Assembly: GCA_038380795.1 (NCBI GenBank)
Contig: CM076266.1
Location: forward strand, 38,586,425 to 38,650,424
Direction of reading: 5' to 3'
Length of the DNA: 64,000 nt
From: Pyrocephalus nanus
Taxonomy: Eukaryota; Chordata; Aves; Passeriformes; Tyrannidae
Shown: in pieces, positions 32,901 to 44,000 of the stretch
Numbering within the stretch: position 1 is the first letter of the stretch
How the letters are laid out: every line of letters begins with the position of its first letter
Position numbers and translations under genes: made by a program
Notes under the pieces: model-generated
What the model was told of the DNA's origin: nothing
The model's database searches: none
Seen by the model: only the letters and a program-made list of their open reading frames with translations

Positions 32901-35900
32901 ATGTGTTCAGTTGTGGATGTCAGCATTCAAATAGGTGCTAAATATTAAGGAGTAAGTGGTGCTCCCTTTATAAATCCTTTCTTAAGAAAAAAAACAGGAT
33001 TACAATCACTTTTTTCAGAAAACTGTGAAGAGAAAGACTAGGTGTAGCAAAAACATTGTTGTATCTAGAAAAAAAAAAACAAAAAAAACACCAGAAGAAA
33101 TAATCAGCCCCCAAAAAAGACCAGGTTCACTTTTAGGCTTTTTATCTGTTTCCTTTGCAAACATGCCACTAGAGCCTTAACTCTTGATCTGGGTTGCTCT
33201 GCAAACAGGTAGGACCTGAATCACCTTTCATTGCTACAGAAATGAATCCATTTCCTTGCATGACCTGATGAATGTTTTCTGGCTATTCAAAGCAAAAGTT
33301 TATTGCTTTTTTAATTCTTTTCCTCTAAAGAGGTAACTCATGGTTCCCAGGCAGGAACCCTAGTACCTTAGTCTCAGTCTTAAACATCCATTAGAGCCAA
33401 ATCTACGGGCTGACCCAGACCAGAACACCGCAGAGTCATTAAACTAATACCCTAAGCCATAGGGCACATCTTCTACCAACCACCCACTATGACCTACTCT
33501 AGGTAATGCAGGACAGTGCAGTATGGACAGGACCTGGAACAAAAAACTTCTTTTCACATAGTCTCTGCTGTGCTACAAACATTTTTTATCCCTTGTCCTG
33601 TTACACACATCCATCTAAGAGAATTAATAGCAAGACACTGAGATGATTATTTTCTCCACTAAAAGGTGTATTCCAGAAGAAACATATTTTGTTATTTTTA
33701 TTATTAAGGCAACAAAATATTGTGGGGTTTACATTTCTTCAGCAAATGTATGTTTGATTACAGAAATGAATGGGCTGACCCCAGACTGCTAGGCAGCAAG
33801 CTGAGTGTAGGAACCTACCTGTTTGCTTTACCCATTTTCAAAAATGAAGTGCTCAGGCTGTCCTAACACTGCACTGCACCTCATCTTAGCACAGGACAGA
33901 AAAATAGGCCAGGCAAACCCATTCAGTTTAGCATGCTTCAGCCACTGAATTAATTTTCTTTTTCATCTGCAGTTGTCTTCCAGAGTAGTTTTAAATACCA
34001 GCTCCCTAACAATGAGGACCAACATCTTGAATTGTGTTGCCAGCAACATTCTCAGCAGGGACTGGAGTCCAATGAATAAAATTAATCTAGGGCTGGATAA
34101 ATCCAGCTGCTAACTTTTAATGATGCCACACAATACCAAGTAGAACAAAACAAATACTTTCATCTGTTTACACAGACTTGTCTTAATCTTGTGTTGATAT
34201 GAGAAAAGCAAAAAATAGCTCAAATCTATTTTTACAAAAGGCAAAATGAAGGTTATAAATCAGCTGAACCACTCTGAAATTCATTATAATATTACAATAA
34301 CATTTTGACAGCACAAGTACACTTAGTCAAATCTACCAAAGGTCACCTTTAAAACAAAGATCAACTTTTTCCTCTGTGTGCCATGTTTTGGAGTTGCCAT
34401 GTGCTTCAAGAGAAGTCTGGTGGAAGAGACAGGGGGGTTTTCACACAAAAGTCCCTTTACCTTTTAGGTCGAGAACTGAACACTGCCTTATATTGCTTTA
34501 ATCATTATTTCACTTAAATAAAATGTGTTTAAGAGAGAGGCACAGACTTACATTTAGCAAAGAAATGAATTATCTTCTCTCCACAGAAAGGACTAATCCC
34601 TTACAGTCAGGGTGCTGAAACTAGTTTTGCAATTACTTTACAAAAATAACCAAGCTAATGCATGGGGAAATAGGGAAAGGAAAAAAAAAATAAATAAAAA
34701 GGAAAAAAAAATCTACCATGCGTGATAAATTTAGCAAATATCTATTAATGGTGGTTCATTAATTCATATTAAGACCCAGCTATTCACAATGGTTCTTAAC
34801 CAATTGGAAAAATGGTGGTAGTTCAACCTGTTGTTTCAAAATGTACTGAACATCGGAGTCACAAATCCACCACCTCGGCATTCCTCTGTCTTTTGTATCT
34901 GCTCAGTGTATCACAAAAGTCCTGGATCATAAACTACTCAGGAAACAATGAAACTCTATGCCAACAGCAACTTAACCGAGAAAAGCCGGCCCTGCAACTG
35001 GGTGGCTTGGCTAATCTTTAAACTACAGCTGTGGACAGCTGTACAGCTCTGTGCAGGACAACGGCCTGAAGGGGTGCAAGCAGACAGAAGTGCAGTACGG
35101 GCTGCATGTGGTGTGACCAAGATAGGGACACTGGTCAGTACTGTTGGGAACTTACTGCCTCACATGTATTTTTCAAGATGCTCCATGGATAACAGAGGGC
35201 AGATAAAAGGAGCCAGGAGGTTAGTCCCGGCAGAGTAAGTCCCCCAAGATGTAAGAAATGTGCCTGACAAGTGTAGTTGCGGGAGTACAAACACACACGT
35301 GCCCTGTGCCAAGACGAAGGGTGCAGCGTGTGATGCAGCGTGTGGAGAAGCTGCACTTCCGCAGCCGCGCGATATTCTTACTAAGCCTTTGTGCCCACAC
35401 GAATTAAACAGAGACGATTCCCGAAGAAATGCCAGGCAGAACTGTCCGTCCTGACCTTACAACCCTGCCTGGCAGGTGCCAGCGGCGCTGGGGCCAGGCG
35501 TATGCTTGGGCAGCTCTGCGGGGCTGCCCCCGCTCCGGTGCCGGGAGCCTCCGCCGGTCACTCCGCTGGCAGAGGCTGCGTGGCATCGCCCCGCAGCACG
35601 GCCCCGCTTGGGCTGCCCGCCCTCCGGGACCCCCTGGGGGTCACAGGGAGGGCACGGCCCACCCCTCTGGCTGTGTGCGTCTTTTTTCTTTTTTTTCGGA
35701 GAGGGGGTAGGGGATGGAAAGCAAGCATCTGGCTCAGAAAACCATCCTCCTTCGCGTACCCGCAGCTAGCCCCCCACGAACACGCCCAGATCGCCCGCCC
35801 GCTCACCCCGGTGCGCACCCCGTCGCTCGGCCAAGGCGGCCGGGGCAGAGCCTCGCCCTCCGCTGCTGTGCCGGTGTCTGCCCGGCCGGGACAGCCCGCA

Positions 35901-35958
35901 GCGCCCTTACCTCCGCCATGGGGCATCCACTCCGCGCGGGGACACCGCGCCGCCCCAT
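19743..35958 (-). CDS. NFE2L3: NFE2L3 (NRF3), CNC-bZIP transcription factor, short-N-terminus model
   Basis: NFE2L3 binds antioxidant/Maf recognition elements as a heterodimer with small Maf proteins. Joined exons on the minus strand: 35958-35911, 23976-23875, 23189-23106, 20945-19743. All introns are phase 0 with GT-AG ends, giving 478 codons plus stop. The last exon identifies the gene: CNC domain (IPFSIDEVVSMPIDSFNTML) then [20 protein letters not shown] and a leucine zipper, ending IFSRLRDDQGRPVNPHQY and a basic tail. The two middle exons align with the acidic part of human NFE2L3 (LLSSQMENMLE against LLSSQPENSLE). N-glycosylation motifs equivalent to human NLT and HNHT are kept. The human first exon (about 230 residues, ER signal-anchor beginning MKHLKRWW) is not visible between 24 and 64 kb. 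The 16-codon first exon used here is inferred from donor and phase. The conventional exon 1 may lie beyond the window. Confidence 0.85.
20946..23105 (-). other. NFE2L3: NFE2L3 intron between the LLSSQ exon and the CNC-bZIP exon
   Basis: Consensus donor (GAG|GTAAAT) and acceptor bound it. No repeat or further exon was recognised. Confidence 0.8.
23106..23189 (-). CDS. NFE2L3: NFE2L3 coding exon, 84 nt
   Basis: Acceptor TTCTGTCACAG|AGCAACCGC and donor ATGCTAGAG|GTAAAT. It has 28 codons in phase 0, SNRNHVDSLLSLEGYLQLLS and then SQMENMLE. This matches the human segment containing SFSLEDLFQLLSSQPENSLE and joins directly to VSLLEDT in the next exon. Confidence 0.93.
23875..23976 (-). CDS. NFE2L3: NFE2L3 coding exon, 102 nt
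   Basis: Acceptor GTGTCTTCAG|GATGTTGATC and donor AATCAA|GTAAAT. It has 34 codons in phase 0, beginning DVDLKARQEALDVCC and ending in a Glu-rich stretch, EEEKDINQ. Position and composition fit human exon 2 (LREKHEAVDHSS region), but it is shorter than I recall in human. Frame and splice sites support it more than sequence identity does. Confidence 0.85.
24346..24445. repeat. (TA)n-rich microsatellite
   Basis: About 100 bases of ATATAT with periodic TATACA and CATACTATA interruptions. Lengths in such tracts vary between individuals and are often misassembled. Confidence 0.95.
25010..25260. repeat. Extreme AT-rich block with small hairpins
   Basis: Almost pure A/T for 250 bases. It includes an inverted repeat ATTATTGCTT-ATAA-AAGCAATAAT (25041-25064) and a second ATTATTGCTT at 25071. 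Serial TTTAAAATAT words give many short palindromes. Confidence 0.6.
28994..29050 (-). mobile_element. CR1 LINE 3' tail, minus orientation
   Basis: GAATCATAGAATGGTTTGTG followed by TTGGAATGAACCTTAAAGAT is the antisense of the avian CR1 3' end. Only about 55 bases remain. Confidence 0.85.
29725..30193 (+). mobile_element. Solo-LTR-like block, probable endogenous retroviral remnant
   Basis: The order of signals is that of an LTR: GGCCAATTAGG (CCAAT box, about 30032), AATATAAAAGGA (TATA, about 30098), TTTAATAAAGAG (poly(A) signal, about 30120), then about 70 bases ending GTCACGACA. TGTTACAACA at 29725 is a possible 5' end. Flanks show no clear target-site duplication, so boundaries are uncertain. 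A CTTGCTTG-type repeat (30049-30083) sits in the U3 part. No retroviral open frame follows. Confidence 0.45.
30455..30530. repeat. A/C-rich (CAAA)n-like simple repeat
   Basis: AAACAAACAAACAAACAAAC within a longer AACC/CAAA tract in the NFE2L3 intron. Confidence 0.85.
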
Positions 35959-36420
35959 CCTCCTCCCGCGGAGGGGCGGGGGCGGCTCCGCCCGGGCGGG
36001 GCGGGCAGAGTCGGGCGGTGCCGCTGCTCCGTCGGGGCCGGGGGCTGGGGCCGGCTCCCGTCAGGGCAGCTCCGGGAGGTTCGGGGGGCCGGTGGCCCGT
36101 GGCTGCCCGGCCCAGCCCCGCCTATCCCCGCAGCCGACGCGCCCCGTAGGTGCGTGTGCGCGGGGCCAGACGGACCAGCAGCCCCGGCCCCGCAAACCCG
36201 CTCCGCGCTCTTCTGCTCCCCGCTCCTCTGCGTACAACCCCCACCGCCGCACCCACTCTTCCCACGGCCGGGAGTCGGCGCCGGGACGGGATGGAGGCGC
36301 GGGCATCTCGACACCCTCTCACCGCGGGCCCGGGAGCCACATCTGTGTCCTGGGGACTTCCTGCGTGTCCGGAGACGGGAACAATCTGCGGTTGCTGCAG
36401 CGAGCTAGAAATAAAAGAGA
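35440..36420 (-). promoter_or_regulatory. NFE2L3: CpG island, NFE2L3 promoter (canonical or alternative)
   Basis: A sharp GC- and CpG-rich island contains the minus-strand exon ending at 35911 with donor GGCGGAG|GTAAGG. It is the only CpG island in the right-hand 60 kb and sits 5' of the NFE2L3 exons. Large overlapping open frames (252, 268 and 135 codons) are compositional. Transcription probably starts between 35,960 and 36,420 on the minus strand; the exact site is not determinable. Confidence 0.7.
35911..35958 (-). CDS. NFE2L3: Candidate NFE2L3 first coding exon (16 codons)
   Basis: The frame MGRRGVPARSGCPMAE ends at donor GAG|GTAAGG in phase 0, matching exon 2. ATG at 35958 has a strong context (AGGATGG: A at -3, G at +4). 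A second in-frame ATG at 35919 would leave only Met-Ala-Glu. The same frame is open upstream to a TGA at 36061-36063, so this exon cannot carry the 230-residue mammalian N-terminus. Start choice is inference. Confidence 0.4.
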
Positions 36421-37564
36421 TGAGTTAGGAAGGGCAGCTCGGAGTAAAAAAAACCAACCAAACAAAAAGATTCTCCACCTGCTCCCCTCTCCCTTTATCT
36501 TTTTTAATTTAAAAAGGTAAATATTTAATACAGGTAAAGATTTTAACTACAATCACCCCGGTGTCTAAGTTATTATCTCTCCAATGGCTCTGCTTTCCGA
36601 CCTATTGAACTGCATTTCCCGCAGCACATCCCCTCAGCAGTACACAAACTTACTCTCATACATGCTAGAGATATCTTTTCCAGCTGTTGTGTTCTCTCTG
36701 TCCTCCGAAAAAAACCTCTTATCGCTTCCCATCACTTCTACTTATCTGAGTGTTTCAGGCTTGTTTTGGCATTTACAAGGCGTATGCTGTTGGGGCAGAC
36801 TCTGAAAGTGTCACTTTTTCAGTGATAACTCTGTGTGTAAAGGGTGCAGTGTCTCAATTTTGCTGTTATCACAGATGACATTTCCTTTTCTTCGTTGGGT
36901 CCAGTGTGATACCGCACAACGAGTGCGTTATAGTTTCCTAGAGTTTTATTGCACCTTGTTTCTTGAATTCCAACACAGTAAGTTTTCTTTTAAAAAAATC
37001 CAAATGTACTGGAATAGGGTACAGTCTTCTATTGCCAGTTAATTTTTTTTTCTTCCCTGCCAGAGTGAGATCTCTGCCTTTTAAAGAGGAAGCAATGTTT
37101 ATTTTGGTGTTGGAAAAATAAATTAAATGTGTGTGAAACTAAACGTATTTACAATCATGATTCACTGCACAAATGCCAACACAGACAGCCACCACAAGTC
37201 CTTATATTGCACATATTCATTGGTGTTAAACCTTTGGTTGTTTGGGGGTTTTTTCAGCATGGTCAAAATCGTTGCATATATTTTTTAAGTTTGTAGACAA
37301 GAAATTATATGACAATTGGATATAGCCTGTAGAATTTCTTGTAAGAGATGGAGAAGAAAATGAGCTTGGCACATTCCACTCCCCAAGGGAGACAAGAGCC
37401 TCTTTGTGGCCACTGTAGGCCACTACAGCAATATACATGAAACAGGCCTATTTAATCGTTTAGTCTTTTCCTTTAACAAGATGTGTTACAAATGTTTGAC
37501 AGAAGCTCTGAACTGTTGCAGTAGCTTTTGGCAGTTAGTTTTTCATCTGAACTGAGTTTTGAGT

Positions 37565-37610
37565 CGCAGAATCACGGAATATGCTGAGTTGAAAGGGACC
37601 CACAGTCAAA
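37565..37610 (-). mobile_element. CR1 LINE 3' tail fragment, minus orientation
   Basis: CGCAGAATCACGGAATATGC then TGAGTTGAAAGGGACCCAC is a diverged antisense CR1 end of the subtype with AATATCCTGAGTTGGAAGGG. Confidence 0.75.
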
Positions 37611-38874
37611 ACGGCATGTGCCACAGGAAAAGACAGAACACACATACAGAGACACACTTGGAGTGCAGGACTGTGGAAATAACAGCTGTGACCTGGAACA
37701 CCTGGCTCCTTCCTGGAGAGGGTGATAAATCAGAAGTGATTGATCTTTCACATAAAAAAAAGAACCAGACACTGAAAGCCAAAAGGCAACCAAAAAAAAA
37801 AACCCAAAAACAACCAAACAACCAACCAAAAAAACCCACAAAAAAGCAGTAGGGACACTAGCTGAAAGCTAAGGAAGAGAAGATGGAAAAAAAAAATCCA
37901 AGGAGGAAATTCATTAAATAATCTCAAACAGAACAAAATAAGCTGAAATGCAGAAAATACAATAATTTCTTTATATGTGGCAGGAATATGTTGGCTGTGT
38001 TTGGGAAGAGGATAAAAGTCACCATGTATTACGCTTGGTTATCACTTGTCAGTTAAAAGAACTAAATTTCCATTTCTTTTTCTGTTGAAGCTATCACCTC
38101 CATAGTAGTGGCCCCTGTGGAATCCAAGGATATGTGGTATGATGAAAGATCCTGTCTTTATGGAGGCAGTCAATGCCTTGATACTCCTGATAGCCTGAAG
38201 CACTGTGCTACTTTTGTCCGCCAACTACCAAAGCAGAGGAAAAAAGTAGAGACAGAACACTTGGTGCTTTTGAGATGTTTTTATGTTTGGTTTCTTATTA
38301 AAACAGTTGTATGCCAGGAACAATTTCTCACTGAGACTGTGGTAACTCAGGATAGAAAGTCAAGATACTGCAAGGTGAAAGGGGAGATTGCATTCTATTT
38401 TGCAGCCACAGCATTTGGAAAGCAAGTATCCAGATAGCAATGGAGTTCATGGCTAAATGCCGAATGTGTTTTGACTCATGTGGATTTGCTGGAATATCAA
38501 GAGTTCAGAGAAGTAGCTCTACAATTTACCTCAGTCTTAAATGACTTAGGAATTCTGGGAGTTCAACTTAGAGATTTCAACTGCAACATGGGAGTTTCTC
38601 TTTAGCTGAGGCCTACAGCAGGTCAAAAGATTGATCTTCAGACGTTTAGGAATCTACACCTCTCAGGAAAAATTTTGTAATGTCTGTAAGAAAAGATTCA
38701 GACATGAGTTTTCTTAATCAAGCTGCATTTATGCTATTGATAGTTACCTGAGCAGTTTTTGAAACTCACTTCAGTGTCTATTGGTGCTTACAAATTTTTG
38801 TAACTGTATCTTAAAAATATTTTAAAGCTCCCTAAATCTCTTTCTGCATTCTTTTCCTTTTTGATGTCTTAAAT

Positions 38875-38897
38875 ATATAAATGATTCTATGATTCTT
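38875..38897 (+). mobile_element. CR1 LINE terminal repeat, plus orientation
   Basis: ATGATTCTATGATTCT is the short terminal repeat of CR1 3' ends. Upstream sequence is too decayed to place. Confidence 0.5.
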
Positions 38898-40479
38898 TCA
38901 TACTAGATCGCTATGTGTCTACAATGTACTGTATACAGCCTGTTTGACTTTGGGATGCTTCCAGGAAAAGGGTGGAAAAGGTAGAAAATGTCATATTATC
39001 TATAACACAACAACTTTCACCTTTATAATGGCTGCATCTTCACCTTGATTAGACCAAATGCATGTTGAAGCTGTATTTGTCTCATACTGCCTTTTCTCTT
39101 GGAAGATGATTGCAAGCAGAGTTACTACAAATGCTTTGTTTACCTGGACACTGTTTGGATAGCACCTCTTTTTCCTGTTGGGTTTCTTTTGTTTGGGTTT
39201 TTTTGGTGTTTTTTTGTGAGTTTTTTTTACATTTTTGGCATCAGTATAGGTTTCTTTCAAGCACCTGCTTGAGCGCTCCCATGGCATCCTTTACAGTTAG
39301 GATGACTTACATAAAACAATTAACCTTTACCAGATTGAAAATCTTCTGCAAAACATCTTCTGCACCAATTCCTCCAAGTGATGAGCATGTTGGAAGGCAC
39401 CAGCTATGCATGCCTAAATAAAAACTGAAGTCCCTTTTATCTTCTGGGATCCCGCATCTCATATTTATTTTAAATCCCTTAGTATGGTTACTGTTGCTAA
39501 AATACCAACAGGGATAACAATAGAAATAACAGTAATATTTGAAGAGCCCACAAAGAACACAAATTCTGCAAGTGACAGGGGCTGCTACCTGCATTTATGT
39601 GCAAATGATGTGTTGGCTGAACCACTCTCTTCTGTCTTGGTGTGTATTGGATGCACAAACCCAGTAGATTAAACATTATTCGTAACATTTTATTCCTAAC
39701 CTCTAAGGGACTTTGAATCCCATAATTAAATTAGAACCACCACTTTCCTAAGAACCCTAAAAATCTTTTGCCTTCTTAAGAAAGGAAATGTTAGTGAAAA
39801 TTTGACACCATTTTGAACCCAGAGCTTTTTTTTTTGTCACATGGTAGAGGGTGTTTTTAAATGTCTGATAGGTATAGGTCTTCACAGAAGACAGTGAAAA
39901 AAGAAACCATCCTTCATGTGTCTGTGGGTTGGTGCAGTGAGTACAGACACCTGCTGGGTAACCCACTGAGGTGCTGCTGCCTGTGCAGCTCACAAGGCAG
40001 CATCACCAGTATTTGTGTTCAAAAGGCGGTGGCAGAGCAGGAGATGTGAATTGGCTGCCAAGTCATATCCTTCACAGCACTTTGTTAGGGACTGAATGAG
40101 ATCCATCCATCTTTTTCTGGAGTAGGGTCTTAGAAGAACCTTGCTCCTGACCTTGCTTTCCTCCTCCTACTCTGTCTATCCTGCCTGATAAATGAGTTCA
40201 TTTAATAATAGTTCTTTATTCTCTGCTATACTTGTTCCTCGAGTCATTCAGATGATACCAGTAGGTTCTTGGCTACATTTTAAATAAAACTTTTTTTTCC
40301 TAATTATTTAAAATAGTAATATAGAATGAGATACTGTCTCCTTAAATCACAGTCCTGGGTAATTACAGCTAGGTTAAGCACTGGAGACCAGAAACCAAAC
40401 CCAAACTATGCAATTGCCCTAGCAAAAAAAATAATATTCCCTAAGATTCTGTAGAAGGATGCTCTGCCTAAGCAGGGAT

Positions 40480-41030
40480 ACAGCAGCTTGAACTCTGTCT
40501 TATTTACAACTTATCAGTGATAGGTTGAGCAATGAGAGTCTGCTGGTCACTGATAAGATCGAGCAAAGAGGGTCTGCTGTTTTTAGCGTTGAAAGGTGCT
40601 GAGACCAGCTTGACTAAACTGTCAGACCCACCATGAGGACATGCAAGTCGCGTGCTTCCTGACTGAGACTGGGATCAGGAAGGATGTGCAGGCCCTGATA
40701 TGGAAGTTAGAGTCAGAATTGCAAGGCAGAAGAAACCAAAGAGCTCATAGCACCTTTTCAGCAACAAAGCATATTTTGTGGAGTAAGCCTGGCAACACAT
40801 AATCTAAAAATGTATATAACTGACAGTCAAACACTTTATACTATAAAAGGCAAGTCCTACTGTTCCATGGTGAGGGCTTCTAGCACACCTCCTTAAGGTG
40901 TGTGAAGATCCTTCCCTGGAGTGGGAGTGCCCATCAGGGTTACTCCTCAAGGCTGAATAAAAGAAATTTGCCCATGGTCATTGGTATGAGTGAGTAACAG
41001 CCATCTCTACTTAATAATTGCCTTTGATAG
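40480..41030 (+). mobile_element. LTR-like block, probable endogenous retroviral solo LTR
   Basis: CTATAAAAGGCAAG (TATA box, 40842-40850), then CTTCTAGCACACCTCCTTAA, TCAGGGTTACTCCTCAAGGC and GAATAAAAG (poly(A) signal at 40956), then GGTATGAGTGAGTAACAGCC. This resembles avian ERVL-type LTR ends. The 5' boundary is a guess. No internal retroviral coding sequence adjoins it. Confidence 0.5.
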
Positions 41031-44000
41031 CTTTAATATAATTTCTTCAATATTGCCTGAAAAGGTGCACTATACTAGCAGTTATATCTATCTATATCGT
41101 GCAGTAAACAATTTTGATTAAGGTCTTTTTGTTCCTAGTCATTACCCTTATTGTAATCAATTCAAATAATTAGTTTGTTTTATCTACAGAAATATATTTG
41201 GTTTGCCATCCTTAATCCTGTGAGGCAAAGTTGCATAAAGGTTCAATTACACCTGTGTAATCCTTTAGACAAGAAATGTTGACAAAGTCTGGGGCTAAGA
41301 TTGGATCCAGCCACTTGTAGACTGCTCTCTGAGAAGGAGTTCAGAAAGCAAGGGAGTCCTTTCTGCACCTCATGACTCAGTGGGAGGGCTTCTCTAATAA
41401 ACATTATCTGAGCTCAGCTTATGACACTTGATTCTGTTGCTTCTGCAGCAACATCTGGGTTTTTGCACGAGAGGAGCTCAGTAATTCCCTGTGTTTTGGC
41501 ATGTATGTTTTTGCTCTCTGCCCCTGAACTTTAATGGGAAAATATCCTAAAACTTACCAGTAAAAGCAATGCTGTCTTACTCAAGGTGAGATGCCAGACT
41601 CAGGAACAGTGGAGATGGGATCACTGCCTGTCTGCAACTTACTCTAACTTTCTTCAGTCTGAAATATATGAAGAATTCCTGGATAGGATGAAGTCAATCA
41701 TTTCCACAATATCCCATCTGTATTGTGCCTCAGAGCAGACTGGTAGGTACCCTCTGCTTCTTTAGATTTGTGCTGCTCCAGCTGTGCAAAGCAAGTGGCA
41801 AAGTGAAGGGAATCTCATGGAGTACATGTGTTATAATGGCTCTCTTCTGTTTAGCCATGAGTGTGACTTCTCTATACCCTGCACACTTCCACCCCTTGTG
41901 AGTCAAACAGCTACTCTGCATCAGAGAGAAAACTTAAGTCCTGTGAAGGAAAACCATGCATCTGGGATCAAGTTTTTCTCCTGTTTCCTAGCCTACTTAA
42001 CATGGATTTAATGTAGCCTGACATCTGGGCTATTACCTTCAATAGCTAGAGCTGTATTTGCTGCCCCGGCGTCTACCAAACTGTTTGCACAAGAGTCAGC
42101 AACCAGCTACCTGTTGAAAGAGGAAAATTCTCCCACACTGTTTGTTTGTGTATTAACATTTTTTCCCCTTATTCTTTTTTTTTTTTTTTTTTTAATGTAC
42201 ATAAAGAATCATAGAGTCACAGAATGATTTGGGTTGGAAGGGACTTTAAAGACCATCTGGTTCCAACCCTCCTGCCGTGGGAAGGGATACACTACACTAG
42301 AGCAGGCTGATCAGAGCTCCATCCAACCTGACTTAGAATGCTGTCAAGAAATGTCGGGGATTTTGAAGAAAAAAAGGAGGAACTGTGGATGTGAAATGGG
42401 AAAGGGTGTGGCAGAGAAACAGTCCTGAGCCATCCAGCAGCTAAGGAGGAGTATTTGGGCTGTATTTGGCACTGACATAGCTAGCTGTTATTTATTTTTT
42501 ATGTTCATAATGACATCACTCACTAGAGTGATACAGAGCTGTTGGCTAAAGCATGCGTTCACAGCCACGCTTTCCAAAAATACTGACATTATGCACAGAG
42601 ATAAGTATTTCTGGAATAGTCCAATCATCTTTTCAATGCTTCAACAAATTATTTTCTTTCCAAAAATTCTTTGTCTTTCACTTATCAGCTCTGTTCACCA
42701 TCTCACACCACTTATTGCTTTTTACAAAAGTCTCAAAATATTTTAAAGTTCAAGCATTACAGTGACATGAACCAAAAATTCAGACTTCCAATGCCAACAG
42801 TGAAAAGCAAAATCTTAGGTTTAGTTGTAATAGGAGATAATACAACCACAAGATTCTTGATTCCCTGCAACCAACACCATGGGATGTAGTTTTATTGGTG
42901 GTAGACATCTCTGCCTTCTGTTACTCATGCTGGGTGTTTAGTATTTCTAAAAATCCCCTTAGTTCTAGAAGAATATTCTAGGAGACTAAACATACTACTG
43001 GCTATGGTGCATATTCTCTGAACTCCTGATGGAAGGGGAGTCTGTGTGCCATGCTGCCTTGTCTAGTAACCAAATGGGGACCAAAGCACTCTAGTGTGTG
43101 TCAGGTTCATTACTTGCATTTGCTTTTTTCTTTAGAATTTGCTAATTTTGAATATGCTCCACAGCAATGCCCTTGATCGTCAACTACAAAAATCTAGTTT
43201 TGCCTTGACTACAAAGACCTGTAACTTCTTGACTCTTTTTCCAGTAGTGTTCTCATTTGGTAAACTTGTAGAAGAAAATTAGGAAAAGATTACAAAGAAA
43301 TCAGAAGTTGCACTGTGACTCAGTGGAAGCAAGATGTCTGATTCTGGCAAATTAAAGTAATCTGTTCTGGCAAATTAAAATTTATTTTAATAATAAATTT
43401 TTTCAAGATGGATAACAAAGTTATTTCAGGAAGATTTGTCACTTGTCTAGAACTCAGGCAGTAGACAAAATACGATGCACTGAAAAACATGGGTTGTCGA
43501 GTTCAAAACCAACCTTTAATTTTATGCCTCAGTTTTCACACTTGAAATTAACTGGATCTGCATTTTGGCAAGAATTATTACATTTAGATAATAGCTATTA
43601 GCATGGAGAGCTCCAACTGAGGTGCAACTCTAAGGCCAGAAATCAAATGTGTGGTTTCCACGTAGGATGGCTAAGCATCTAAATGGATTGCATCTGCCAT
43701 TACCTGTAATTTTGTGTCTGCAGTTCAAAGCGAAGAGCTTTCAATCCTCATTTCAATATTCAGTACACAACACTCATTTATTAGAACTTTCTCTTTCGAG
43801 TATTCAGCTGCACATAATGACACCAAAAAAACTAAGGCTAGACATTCATGACCAGTTGATGATACCAGAATAGGACGTCGAAGAAAGTGTCTTGTAGATG
43901 ACTGGTCAATAAATCTGCTTGACAATTTAATTGGTATAATTGATAAAATCCATACAACGACTAGAGAGGAAATTAAATTACTTTATACAAATCAGATTGG

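Larger units (their letters stand above)
23977..35910 (-). other. NFE2L3: NFE2L3 intron 1 under the short-N-terminus model (11.9 kb)
   Basis: The long non-coding stretch contains a (TA)n microsatellite (24.3-24.4 kb), a very AT-rich block (25.0-25.25 kb), a CR1 tail (28.99 kb), an LTR-like block (29.7-30.2 kb) and a (CAAA)n-like tract (30.48 kb). No open frame resembles the human NFE2L3 ER-anchor exon. The rest is unremarkable. Confidence 0.6.
36421..40470. other. Non-coding stretch right of the NFE2L3 CpG island
   Basis: No gene was recognised. It holds two CR1 tails (37.57 and 38.88 kb), an A/C-rich simple tract at 37790-37845 and otherwise unremarkable AT-rich sequence. If the canonical NFE2L3 exon 1 is beyond the window, this would be intron. 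Confidence 0.5.

Noticed and set aside
35391..36520. Plus-strand open frames of 252 and 268 codons
   Set aside because: They overlap each other and minus-strand frames within a CpG island. Low stop density from GC content explains them.
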